A stretch of 64,000 nucleotides of DNA from Paenibacillus sp. Soil787 (GTDB lineage Bacteria > Bacillota > Bacilli > Paenibacillales > NBRC-103111), in the NCBI RefSeq assembly GCF_001429545.1, contig NZ_LMSP01000003.1, forward strand, positions 1-64,000, written 5' to 3'. The position numbers were made by a program, and so were the translations under genes. How positions within the stretch are numbered: the first letter of the stretch is position 1; every line of letters starts with the position of its first letter. This document shows, one piece after another, positions 36,650 to 44,581 of this stretch. The notes beneath the pieces were generated by a model. That model was given only the letters and a program-made list of their open reading frames with translations, did no database searches and was not told where the DNA came from.

Positions 36650-37543
36650 CTAAGCATCAGCAGCACAACGAAAACCTATATTTCCCGCAGAACTGTCAGG
36701 TGTATTCTTACTCCGTGCCGCCACACGATATCGATTGCAATAGGAGGCATGGCACAAGTACGAACCTCCCCTTAGAACCCTGTTGTCTCCAGCTGGAGGG
36801 CCAGTGGGGTTATCCTTTGCGCCATTGATATGATAGGTAGGGCTAAACCAATCCGAGCACCATTCCCATACATTACCAGCTACATTGTAAAGACCGTATC
36901 CGTTTCGTTCAAAGGATCTGGCAGGCGCGGTGCCCGCATACCCATCACTAGCATGATTTTTCTCTGGGAACTTTCCTTGCCAAATATTACACATATGCCG
37001 TCCGCCTGGCTTCAATATATCACCCCAAGGGTATCTCTTCTGCACCAGTCCGCCGCGAGCAGCAAACTCCCATTCAGCCTCTGTTAATAGTCTTTTCCCA
37101 GCCCATCGGCAATACGCAAATGCATCATTCCAGGATACATGGATGACCGGATGGTCCATCCGATCTTGGATCCCTGAATCAGGACCTTCGGGATGAAGCC
37201 AGTCAGCACCATGAACCACCCACCACCATGGTGTTTGTTGTGCCGATTTTTTTACTTGCACTGCAGTTATTTCAGAAACAAAAAGATGAAAAACATAGGA
37301 CCAACCAAAGGTTTCAGCTTCTGTTTGAAAGCCTGTATCATCAACAAATCTCTTGAATTCTTCATTCGTTATCGTCGTAACATCAATGTAAAAAGGGTTA
37401 ACAGAAATTTCTCTGACAGGCCCCTCACCATCAGATGGGAATCCTTCTTGATCATCAGTCCCCATTAAAAACTTCCCACCTGGTATATAAATCATATTTT
37501 CATTTTGGCAATTTGACGTTGCTTGTGCCTGTGAAAGATCCAC
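36650..37543 (-). CDS. Formylglycine-generating enzyme (SUMF1/FGE family)
   Basis: Converts an active-site Cys (or Ser) of sulfatases to C-alpha-formylglycine. The 297 aa from GTG 37543 contain the FGE core MIYIPGGKFLMGTDDQEGFPSDGEGP, the middle block HPVIHVSWNDAFAYCRWAGK and the C-terminal active site. The redox pair is Cys264 and Cys269 in GGSYLCHASYCNRYR, spaced as Cys336/Cys341 of human FGE, followed by AARSKNTPDSSAGNIGFRC. This looks like a true FGE, not a generic SUMF1 scaffold. The frame stays open upstream of the GTG to about 37651 and encodes a plausible FGE N-terminus that seems to begin at ATA 37621. No sulfatase gene is in this window. Confidence 0.9.
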   Translation of the reverse strand: MDLSQAQATSNCQNENMIYIPGGKFLMGTDDQEGFPSDGEGPVREISVNPFYIDVTTITNEEFKRFVDDTGFQTEAETFGWSYVFHLFVSEITAVQVKKSAQQTPWWWVVHGADWLHPEGPDSGIQDRMDHPVIHVSWNDAFAYCRWAGKRLLTEAEWEFAARGGLVQKRYPWGDILKPGGRHMCNIWQGKFPEKNHASDGYAGTAPARSFERNGYGLYNVAGNVWEWCSDWFSPTYHINGAKDNPTGPPAGDNRVLRGGSYLCHASYCNRYRVAARSKNTPDSSAGNIGFRCAADA

Positions 37544-37662
37544 TAAACGCTTTGGACTTGCGTCAGTTTGATGAATAGCGCTACGACTTGCTGAGCAGCA
37601 TGATGGTTTATTGGTATCTATTGGAGATCGCCCCTTTACTTTTATGTAAAATTAACTAACCC

Positions 37663-37699
37663 AAAAACAATGCAAGCACCCCACGGCACTTGCATTGTT
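37663..37699 (-). terminator. Rho-independent terminator of the M20 peptidase gene
   Basis: On the minus strand, AACAATGCAAG pairs perfectly with CTTGCATTGTT over 11 bp with a 12-nt loop, then TTTTTGG. It lies just beyond the M20 peptidase stop at 37709, so the FGE gene needs its own promoter. Confidence 0.8.
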
Positions 37700-37708
37700 A
37701 TTGTATAA

Positions 37709-38833
37709 TCATAGTTTGCGAAGAAGACCCGCCATCAGTGCAGCCCTAACAGGAAGTTGGTCGATTTCAACATGTTCGTTTTCAGCATGGATGCCTTCAC
37801 CCACAGCGCCCAACCCGTCCAATGTCGGAATGCCTAAAGCGGTTGTGAAATTCCCATCACTCCCCCCACCCGCGGCTTCCTCTGTCAAGGAAAACCCTAA
37901 TTCAGATGAGCATGCAGCGGCTAAACGGAACAACTTTTCATTCCCCACTGATCTTTCCATCGGCGGGCGGTTGACTCCCCCGGAAACGTGCAGGGTAATT
38001 CCTTCTGAATGCGGCTTCAACCCATAAATGATTTTCGAAATCCGTTCTCCCTCGCTAATTTGGCTTATTCGCAGATCCACACCCAGTTCCGCCTGTTCAG
38101 CTACCACATTTTCTGTGCTTCCTCCTCGTACCACGCCTACATTTAGTGTTGTCCCCAACTCATAGTCGGTGAGCGAATGCAGGAATAAAATGAGATGAGC
38201 CATTTCCTGTACCGCGCTGATTCCATCCTGATGATGATTCCCCGCATGCGCTGCCTTTCCCATGATCTTGATTCCAAATCGGCCAACCCCCTTGCGGGAC
38301 GTTTTCAGTGCACCTGTCCGCGCCGCTGCCGGTTCCGGAACGAGCACAACCCGGCTCTGTGCAGCTTCCCGCTCGATCAGTTCCCGGGACGAACTGCTTC
38401 CTACCTCTTCATCACTGGTGCATAATAAAACAATTCTCTTATTTAAGGAAATCTCTAGCTCACGGCAAGCTTTAACCGCCCACAGAGCTTGGATGATTCC
38501 CGCCTTCATATCCAAGATGCCCGGTCCATACGCTCTGTTTCCTTCCACCCGGTAAGACAGTCTTCCCAGATCCCAAACCGTGTCAAAATGCCCTAGGATT
38601 AAGATTTGCTCATCGCCCGTTCCATAATGAAATCGCAGATGGTTCCCCGCATGCTCTTGAGGAATCACTTCCGAATCAAGGTGAAGGTGCTTCTTAAAAA
38701 GATTTTGAATTTCTACTCCACATTGATCTACGCGTTCTTTCGAACGAGTGGGAGATTCGGCCAGCACAAGCGTTTTTAGATCCTCCAGCATCTCTTCCTG
38801 GTGTTGTTTTAAATATTCTAATACTTTATCCAT
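37709..38833 (-). CDS. M20-family metallopeptidase (carboxypeptidase G2-like)
   Basis: Cytoplasmic zinc-dependent hydrolase of 374 aa. M20 motifs are clear: GHFDTVW (metal His), GPGILDMKAG (bridging Asp), TSDEEVGSSSS (catalytic and metal Glu) and the dimerisation-domain GKAAHAGNHHQDGISAVQE. The GGGSDGNFTTALGIPTLDGLGAVGEGIHAENEH block is typical of the glutamate carboxypeptidase/CPG2 group. It lies 27 nt after a YfcC-type permease gene, so the pair probably takes up and cleaves a peptide, N-acyl or glutamyl-type compound. The ribosome site AAGGGGA precedes ATG. The substrate is unknown. Confidence 0.88.
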   Translation of the reverse strand: MDKVLEYLKQHQEEMLEDLKTLVLAESPTRSKERVDQCGVEIQNLFKKHLHLDSEVIPQEHAGNHLRFHYGTGDEQILILGHFDTVWDLGRLSYRVEGNRAYGPGILDMKAGIIQALWAVKACRELEISLNKRIVLLCTSDEEVGSSSSRELIEREAAQSRVVLVPEPAAARTGALKTSRKGVGRFGIKIMGKAAHAGNHHQDGISAVQEMAHLILFLHSLTDYELGTTLNVGVVRGGSTENVVAEQAELGVDLRISQISEGERISKIIYGLKPHSEGITLHVSGGVNRPPMERSVGNEKLFRLAAACSSELGFSLTEEAAGGGSDGNFTTALGIPTLDGLGAVGEGIHAENEHVEIDQLPVRAALMAGLLRKL

Positions 38834-38860
38834 CTAGTAAAGTCCCCTTGTTGTGAGTAA

Positions 38861-40300
38861 TTAGAAAGGTCCCCAGTTCATCATCACACCGACAATGATG
38901 AAAATAATTCCGAGAATAAACCAAACAGCCGTTAATGGAAGCATGAATTTCAGCCATTTTCCATAGGAGATGCCGCTCGTCGCGAGTACACCCATCATTA
39001 CACCGGATGTCGGGTTGATCGTATTGACGAATCCTTCCCCAAACATGACAGCCTGGACAGCTACTTGGCGCGTAATATGCAACAAATCGGCCAAAGGAAC
39101 AAGAATAGGCATTAATACTGTAGATTCCCCTGAACCGGAAGAGATCAAAAAGTGAAGAGCAGCACTTCCGAAAAACATTCCAATCGAAGCCGTCATAGGG
39201 GACAACGGAGCTAACACTGCCGCGAGCGCATTAATGATGGTATCCAAAATTTTGGCATCATCCAGGATGATGCCCACTGCTCTGGCCATGCCCACAATTA
39301 GAGCTCCATAGACCATTTGCTTACAGCCATGAATGAACGTGGTGGCGATTTCATTTGCACGCATTCTTGCGATCATACCGCAGCCGATGGCAATAAAAAT
39401 AAAGAGACCGGCCATTTCGTTTTCTGTCCATTTAAATTTTTGGGAGAAAATCATAAAACCCAGAAGGGATAATCCCGCAAACGATAATATGAATTTTTGC
39501 TGTAGGGTAACGGTTGTTTTACTGTCTAATCCAGCATCATTGCCTTTGACCGTATCACTGAGCCAGTCTGTGCCCAGGATACTTTTCGTTGGATCTTTTC
39601 GAATTTTGCGCGCATACCAGTAAATATAGAGAAGCGTAACAACTAGAATCGTTACATATATCACTATCCGATAACCGATACCAGAGAAAAGCGGAAGTTC
39701 CGCTATACGCTGGGACAGCCCAAGCGTTTGAGGGGCAAACACTGGTACATTCCATCCGGCATAGGTTCCTAGATAGATAAGTGCAGCACCGAAAACGGGA
39801 TCCAGCTTTAATCCTCGTGCAATGACTAATCCTAAAGGAATAAAGGCAATGACAGAATTGACAACAATCCCGGTCGTTCCTAAAACAGAAAATACCAAAC
39901 CTACAGGGATGATTAAAAGCAGCAACCGATTACTGAATCGAGTAATCGTCGACTTCAGAAACGCATCGATCGCGCCTGATTTCTCAATTACAGCTAAAGC
40001 ACCGCTGGTAAAAAGAATAAGGAAAATAAGTGGTGCGCCTTTAACCATTCCAGTTTGGATCGCGGTAAAGAAGTCTACGAAACTAGTATGATTTGCAGCA
40101 ACGGCATGATAGCTTCCCGGAACCGTTACGGTGATATCTCCTTTTTTTACCGTCTTGAAGACTCCCGCTGGTAAAATGTAGGTAGCAATAGCGCAGATCA
40201 ATGCAACAAAAAATAGTAGAACGTAAGCGTCAGGCTGAGCAAATCTCCTTTTTTTCGCTTTTTTCTCTTGAGTCGTCTCTTTCATAGTTGATTGTTCCAT
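38861..40300 (-). CDS. YfcC-family membrane transporter (DcuC/AbgT superfamily-like)
   Basis: Integral membrane protein of 479 aa with about a dozen hydrophobic helices. It starts with a basic cytoplasmic end (KKAKKRRFAQPDAYVLLFF) and the YfcC/C4-dicarboxylate-carrier signature TYILPAGVF. Internal pieces such as GMARAVGIILDDAKILDTIINALA and the re-entrant-like SSGSGESTVLMPILVPLADLL and INPTSGVMMGVLA fit the family. Members are annotated as amino-acid, peptide or C4-dicarboxylate carriers. Co-transcription with an M20 peptidase favours a peptide or acylated amino acid as cargo. It is divergent from the IclR-type gene, with tandem repeats in the shared intergenic region. AGGAGG-type ribosome site before ATG 40300. 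Confidence 0.85.
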   Translation of the reverse strand: MEQSTMKETTQEKKAKKRRFAQPDAYVLLFFVALICAIATYILPAGVFKTVKKGDITVTVPGSYHAVAANHTSFVDFFTAIQTGMVKGAPLIFLILFTSGALAVIEKSGAIDAFLKSTITRFSNRLLLLIIPVGLVFSVLGTTGIVVNSVIAFIPLGLVIARGLKLDPVFGAALIYLGTYAGWNVPVFAPQTLGLSQRIAELPLFSGIGYRIVIYVTILVVTLLYIYWYARKIRKDPTKSILGTDWLSDTVKGNDAGLDSKTTVTLQQKFILSFAGLSLLGFMIFSQKFKWTENEMAGLFIFIAIGCGMIARMRANEIATTFIHGCKQMVYGALIVGMARAVGIILDDAKILDTIINALAAVLAPLSPMTASIGMFFGSAALHFLISSGSGESTVLMPILVPLADLLHITRQVAVQAVMFGEGFVNTINPTSGVMMGVLATSGISYGKWLKFMLPLTAVWFILGIIFIIVGVMMNWGPF

Positions 40301-40363
40301 TACGTTGTGTCCTCCCGTACCTTGATTTTTTTCATTTATCCGTGTTGGAAGCGCATCCAGAAA

Positions 40364-40414
40364 TCAACGCCCAGATAGTGCTGTGATGGAAATAAGTACG
40401 CCTAAATTCTTCAT
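40364..40414 (-). CDS. Sixteen-codon ORF, possible leader peptide or decayed lipoprotein start
   Basis: A mini-ORF with a strong ribosome site (GGAGGG, 9 nt before ATG) lies upstream of the YfcC-type gene. It encodes MKNLGVLISITALSGR, which resembles a lipoprotein signal peptide stopping just where the lipobox Cys would come. It may be a regulatory leader peptide or the remnant of a lost solute-binding protein gene. Translation is not proven. Confidence 0.4.
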   Translation of the reverse strand: MKNLGVLISITALSGR

Positions 40415-40445
40415 ACGAATAAACCCTCCTCGTTAATCTTACATT

Positions 40446-40482
40446 GTTCTCTATATGTGAACACTGATTCCTATATGTGAAC
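40446..40482. promoter_or_regulatory. Tandem operator candidate for the IclR regulator
   Basis: Two copies of CTATATGTGAAC (40451-40462 and 40471-40482) repeat with a 20-bp period, i.e. on the same face of the helix. Each sits in a partly palindromic 17-mer (GTTCTCTATATGTGAAC, then GATTCCTATATGTGAAC). They lie between the divergent YfcC-type and IclR-type genes, the expected place for IclR control. Confidence 0.6.
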
Positions 40483-40642
40483 CTAAAAAAATACTAACAT
40501 GATACTGCATTTACTTGCAACCATTTTTTTACCTATTTCTTCTCATTTTCATTCATCACACTGCGCTACAACTAGGAAAAAATAAAGGTTTATGGTAAAC
40601 TATGCACCACAAACGTATGTCCAATAAGGAGCGATGAATGCG

Positions 40643-41401
40643 ATGGACAATCACCTTTCTTCCGTTAAGAACAGCTGCAGGCTGCTTAAAACGTTTCTCG
40701 ATTCGGAAAAAGAGCTGGGCGTCAGTGAATTAAGCCGGCAGCTCAAGCTTTCAAAGGGTGCTGTTCACAAGTTGCTCATGACGCTGGAAAGCGAAGGATT
40801 CATTAAGAGGAATCCTGTCAATAAACAATACTCGCTTGGCTACACGCTGCTTGAGCTTGGTAATAAAGTGCTTCGCAATCATAATATAACGGATTTCGCC
40901 AAGCCGTATCTGCACAACCTTGCGTCAACGACGCAAGAGCTTGTCAGTCTCTGCGTTCGAGAAGATCACGATGCAATTTATGTATATAAAATAGACTCGC
41001 CTCATCCGATCAGATTCAACGTCGAAACGTTCCAACGTTTCCCCCTTTACGCTTCATCGGCCTCCAGGGTCATTTTGGCTTTTCAAGATAATTCCCTGAT
41101 CAAAAGCGTTCTTGGTGGTCATATCCAGATGTATACACCATATTCGATGAATAGCCCTTCGGAAATTGAAGAGCGTCTAGAAGCAATTCGTAAGAATGGT
41201 TATGAAACAAGTTCGAATCTCAAAAACGAAGGGGTTACCGGAGTTGCGGCGCCGATTTATGAATCGAACGGAGCCGTGAATGCGTCGATCAGTATCGTCG
41301 GTCCATCGGACCGGGTTCTCCCTATGCGCGACAAATTTATTGAAAATGTATTATCGACAACAAGAGATTTATCAGCTCAACTAGGCTATCGTGGACATTA
41401 A
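40643..41401 (+). CDS. IclR-family transcription regulator
   Basis: DNA-binding regulator of about 252 aa and one of the few plus-strand genes. The N-terminal winged helix reads LGVSELSRQLKLSKGAVHKLLMTLESEGFI, and the C-terminal IclR effector domain has GVTGVAAPIYESNGAVNASISIVGP. ATG 40643 is preferred because AAGGAG is 11 nt away; the in-frame ATG 40634 is only 2 nt from it. It is divergent from the YfcC/M20 operon, with tandem repeats between, so it probably controls that operon and itself. A clear terminator follows at 41414-41452. Confidence 0.9.
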   Translation: MDNHLSSVKNSCRLLKTFLDSEKELGVSELSRQLKLSKGAVHKLLMTLESEGFIKRNPVNKQYSLGYTLLELGNKVLRNHNITDFAKPYLHNLASTTQELVSLCVREDHDAIYVYKIDSPHPIRFNVETFQRFPLYASSASRVILAFQDNSLIKSVLGGHIQMYTPYSMNSPSEIEERLEAIRKNGYETSSNLKNEGVTGVAAPIYESNGAVNASISIVGPSDRVLPMRDKFIENVLSTTRDLSAQLGYRGH

Positions 41402-41413
41402 GTGATCATCATC

Positions 41414-41452
41414 AAAAAGGCATTCCGATTTTTTCGGAGCGCGCTTTTTTTT
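41414..41452 (+). terminator. Rho-independent terminator of the IclR gene
   Basis: AAAAAGGCATTCCGA and TCGGAGCGCGC pair imperfectly, with a TTCCGA/TCGGAG core, and are followed by eight T, starting 13 nt after the IclR stop. Confidence 0.75.
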
Positions 41453-41617
41453 GTTTGTATATAAATTGATAGCTGCCTATTTGGAGCGATGATTCCGAGC
41501 TTACGGACTTCAGCGCCGTTATTTCAACAGCTGTATGTTGATTGGTCAGTCGTAGTTTTTTTTCTCTCGCGCATACTCATCCAAGTTTTATCCTCCAGAC
41601 TGTTGTGAGGCGCACGC

Positions 41618-41645
41618 TAAAAAAGCCCGCGATTTACGCGGACTT
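41618..41645 (-). terminator. Rho-independent terminator of the small Gln/Asn-rich gene
   Basis: On the minus strand AAGTCCGCG pairs with CGCGGGCTT (one wobble, 5-nt loop) followed by TTTT and A. It lies about 100 nt beyond the small gene at 41743-41907. Confidence 0.75.
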
Positions 41646-41742
41646 GATTATAACAATGTTCGTTTCATCCGACATCCACCAACTAAACCCCGGTAGCTTT
41701 TTGGCTTTTTTATGCGGACTTCAGGGAATTCACCGAATTCTC

Positions 41743-41907
41743 TTATTCCTTTTCTTGCTCTTGCTCAGAAATAGTCGTAGAACCAGTAGTTTGAGCTTGT
41801 GTTGCTTCATTTTTAGCTGAGGTGGCTGCTTGATTGCTAGCTGGTTGAGACTGTGATACTGCATTACTAGCTTGATTGTTTGCTTGATTCGATTGTTGTG
41901 TAGTCAT
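41743..41907 (-). CDS. Small Gln/Asn/Ser/Ala-rich hydrophilic protein
   Basis: A 54-aa protein starting MTTQQSNQANNQASNAVSQ and ending in an acidic ISEQEQEKE. It has no Cys, aromatic residues or hydrophobic segment, and is expected to be disordered. The ATG at 41907 has an excellent ribosome site (AAAAGGAG, 6 nt before), and a terminator follows at 41618-41645, so it looks like a genuine monocistronic gene. The composition recalls gamma-type small acid-soluble spore proteins, but the usual repeated FGTEF-like motif is missing, so I do not assign that function. Nothing in the neighbouring operons points to a role. Confidence 0.6.
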   Translation of the reverse strand: MTTQQSNQANNQASNAVSQSQPASNQAATSAKNEATQAQTTGSTTISEQEQEKE

Positions 41908-42026
41908 TTGGGACTCCTTTTTCAATATTTATTTGTACTGGAAAACAGCACATATTTAATATTCACAACAAGCTACTTTTTTAATATAATTCCTTTTTGA
42001 GGTAAACCTTTGCCCGCGGTTCAGAA

Positions 42027-42980
42027 TTAATATCGGCAATATTTATCTCTTAATGCCAGTGTATACTTAACGGATTGTTCCACACCTTTTTCTTGATCTT
42101 CAATCATTTTATCCATAAGATGTGCCGGAGGATAATAATAATCCAGCGGTTTAATGATATCTAATTCATAAGGTGGCCTTTCAACTTTAAATGCTCCTTC
42201 GCCGACTTGAAATACGCCGCCAGTTCCCGGTTCTCTTTTGAAAAATATGGCGTAAGGAAAGCACATTTCCACATTGATTCGGGTTAAGGTTGATTCCTCG
42301 ACAAGAATCTTGAAGCATTGTTCCAAATCGATATTCCCTGTTCCTGCCGGAACTCCGCATACTCTGTAATCTTCACCGTCATGAACGACGATATGATCTT
42401 TAAAATGAGTGGTGTTTGCGTAAGGTGCCAATTTGCGGACAGCCTCCACCGGATCTTCCCATGCCATCATCCCGTTTCCGATATCGCAATGCGCACCTAC
42501 CCAAGGACTGCCCACTTCTTTAATGATTTGAATAATCTCATCCGTTATCTCTTCCTCATGGTTTTCTACGGCCAGCCTGATTCGATATTTTTTCAATAAA
42601 GGGACAAGCCGTTTAATATCTTCAGGCGCTCTTCTCAATCTTTCGGCGTCATATTTGCCAAAACAACAATAAGTCCGAATGACATCCGCCCCTATTTGAT
42701 GAGCAGCTTCGATGACTTGAGTTAAATGCCCCGGGTCTGTCCCGTTCGTATCGATTTCGGCAAAAAATCCGTATTTCCGAATTTCATCTCTTACTCTCAT
42801 TAAATATTCCGGTTCGAAAGATTCGAGAGTCCCCCACCCGGGTAATCCCGGCCACCGAACAATATTGATCATGACTCCGTCTAATCCCAATTCGGCTGTT
42901 TTGCGGATAAATTGAAAGATATCCATCCGACCGGAAATAAACTGCAAGTGAAAGCTTTCGGTTTCCAATCCGATTTTCAT
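42027..42980 (-). CDS. TIM-barrel sugar phosphate isomerase/epimerase family protein
   Basis: Cytoplasmic xylose-isomerase-like TIM barrel, 317 aa from ATG 42980 (GGAGGAG 5 nt upstream; longer in-frame starts overlap the MgtC-like gene and lack a ribosome site). Family signatures are AVENHEEEITDEIIQIIKEVGS, VGAHCDIGNGMMAWEDPVEAVRKLAPY and TTHFKDHIV, with metal-binding Glu/Asp/His in the expected places, and VEMCFPYAIFF near the end. It is the last gene of an eight-gene operon with an AfuA-type transporter and a HAD phosphatase, which suggests that it processes an imported sugar or sugar phosphate. The precise reaction is unknown. Confidence 0.8.
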   Translation of the reverse strand: MKIGLETESFHLQFISGRMDIFQFIRKTAELGLDGVMINIVRWPGLPGWGTLESFEPEYLMRVRDEIRKYGFFAEIDTNGTDPGHLTQVIEAAHQIGADVIRTYCCFGKYDAERLRRAPEDIKRLVPLLKKYRIRLAVENHEEEITDEIIQIIKEVGSPWVGAHCDIGNGMMAWEDPVEAVRKLAPYANTTHFKDHIVVHDGEDYRVCGVPAGTGNIDLEQCFKILVEESTLTRINVEMCFPYAIFFKREPGTGGVFQVGEGAFKVERPPYELDIIKPLDYYYPPAHLMDKMIEDQEKGVEQSVKYTLALRDKYCRY

Positions 42981-43014
42981 GACTTCTCCTCCAATGGCAG
43001 CATACCTGCCGCTT

Positions 43015-43746
43015 TCATAATGAATCTCCGCCGGTCTCAACGCCCAGAACACCATCAATCGTTGAGAGGGCGATCAACGCTTCTTCAAACCGTCCTGGTT
43101 TTCTTACAACCACCCTCATCCGCATAAAGAGATAACTGCAATTGTTGGGCGATTGCAGACCATCATTATTCTCGATCGTTAGCTTATGGATTTGGATGCT
43201 ATATTTGTTTAATTTGGTAACGATATGATTTAAGTTGGACGAATCTTCCTGAATTTTGAGTAGAATGTGCCTATGGAGTTTAGCCTTGACAAATGTTTTT
43301 TCTAATTTATTCAGGAATAACAGGCTGATGAGCACAAGTACGGTCGTGAGTATCGCCCCGTAATAAAATCCGGCGCCGATCGCCAGGCCGATCGATGCAA
43401 CGACCCAAAGCGATGCAGCCGTCGTCAAACCCGATATGCCCAAGCCAGTTCTCATAATGGTGCCTGCACCAAGAAATCCAATGCCGCTTATGACTTGAGC
43501 CGCCAAACGGGATGGGTCCATTCTTACGTTAGGCTCCTGGGCAAATTGGGAAAATCCATACATCGACAACAAAACGATAACCGCGGCCCCCAAGCAAACA
43601 AGGATATGCGTTCGAAGCCCTGCCGGGTGCCCACCAAACTCTCGCTCTAATCCAATCAATCCCCCCAGAATTAGGGCTAGAATCAACCGAATCGTTAATT
43701 CTAAGTAATCGATCTGCCAAACTTTCGGATCAAATGCAAGAGGCAT
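43015..43746 (-). CDS. MgtC/SapB-family membrane protein
   Basis: 243 aa. The N-terminal half has four to five membrane helices with the MgtC hallmark GGLIGLEREFGGHPAGLRTHILVCLGAA-type segment and GIGFLGAGTIMRTG. The C-terminal half is a soluble ACT-like domain (about residues 150-240). MgtC proteins are linked to Mg2+ limitation and to modulation of ATP synthase or phosphate uptake in other bacteria. Its place between a HAD phosphatase and an epimerase in a transport operon is unusual and may indicate a link with phosphate released from the substrate; that is speculation. The start has AAAGGA about 10 nt upstream. Confidence 0.85.
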   Translation of the reverse strand: MPLAFDPKVWQIDYLELTIRLILALILGGLIGLEREFGGHPAGLRTHILVCLGAAVIVLLSMYGFSQFAQEPNVRMDPSRLAAQVISGIGFLGAGTIMRTGLGISGLTTAASLWVVASIGLAIGAGFYYGAILTTVLVLISLLFLNKLEKTFVKAKLHRHILLKIQEDSSNLNHIVTKLNKYSIQIHKLTIENNDGLQSPNNCSYLFMRMRVVVRKPGRFEEALIALSTIDGVLGVETGGDSL

Positions 43747-43766
43747 AGTCCATCATTCCTTTGATT

Positions 43767-44540
43767 TCAATGTTTGTCGTCACGTTCCCAGACCAAACGA
43801 CCGTTCTCCATAACGATGTCACCAACGGATGGCAACAAAATAGTAGACAACTCTTTCAGCTCGGATGATCCGCTTACGCCAGAGAGAACGCCGATTGCCA
43901 AGCCTGCAGAACCGTTTTTGGCAAATTGCAGATCCACGACGGTATCCCCTACAACGGCTACCTCTTCGACAAGGATACCACCCACCTCGCAAAATGCCTG
44001 AAGCATGCTTGGGCTCGGTTTTTTCTCATAGAAATCCGATGTGCCGATGAAATCAAAATAAGGGGCTATACCCATTTTTTTCAGAAAAAACAACGTCGAC
44101 TCCTGATCGTCAGCCGTTGCCACGCCTATTTTTAAGCCGTGCCCGCGAAGCTGTTTCAGTAAACGGGGTAAATCCGCGGCAGGCTTTATATGCTCTCTAT
44201 TGGACTTGGTCAACATATAAAGTTCCTCGACCATCCAATCTTTTAAACCTGCCAGCTTCTCCGGATCTGCTTGTTTGTCCTGCAGTACATGAACAAATGC
44301 ATCAGACATGTCTTGGGTGGTACCGCTCGCAAGAATCCCCCTCGGGTCAACCGCGTTTCCGTGCAAACCGATAGCGTCTAGCAAGCTTTCCCGCGCTGCC
44401 GAATCTTCGCTTAAACCCAAGTCAACCAGAAGACGACCGATCATTTGTGTAGCTACCTGTACCCAACTGGAATGGAAGTCGACCAACGTTCCGTCCTTAT
44501 CAAATAAAATGCCTTTGATCTGTTTCAGTGCTCTCACCAT
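43767..44540 (-). CDS. HAD-superfamily phosphatase (phosphoglycolate phosphatase-like)
   Basis: Cytoplasmic haloacid-dehalogenase-type phosphatase of about 257 aa from ATG 44540. Motif I is FDKDGTLVD with the nucleophile Asp at about residue 14. A helical cap domain follows, then motif II IGVATADDQ, motif III KKPSP and motif IV VVGDTVVDLQFA. The gene lies between the DeoR-type regulator and the MgtC-like gene. In-frame codons extend the frame to 44606, overlapping the DeoR-type gene by 25 nt, but 44540 fits the family N-terminus better; neither start has a strong ribosome site. It probably dephosphorylates a sugar phosphate connected with the operon's transporter. Confidence 0.85.
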   Translation of the reverse strand: MVRALKQIKGILFDKDGTLVDFHSSWVQVATQMIGRLLVDLGLSEDSAARESLLDAIGLHGNAVDPRGILASGTTQDMSDAFVHVLQDKQADPEKLAGLKDWMVEELYMLTKSNREHIKPAADLPRLLKQLRGHGLKIGVATADDQESTLFFLKKMGIAPYFDFIGTSDFYEKKPSPSMLQAFCEVGGILVEEVAVVGDTVVDLQFAKNGSAGLAIGVLSGVSGSSELKELSTILLPSVGDIVMENGRLVWERDDKH

Positions 44541-44581
44541 CCTAATTTCTCTTTGTTGCCAATAATGAATAACCGTATGGA

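Larger units (their letters stand above)
41402..41742. other. Intergenic stretch between convergent genes
   Basis: This 341-bp gap holds two terminators (described separately) and otherwise nothing I can assign. The part near 41480-41525 (GGAGCGATGATTCCG onward) resembles decayed intergenic repeat sequence like that near 49.7 kb, but the match is loose. Confidence 0.4.
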
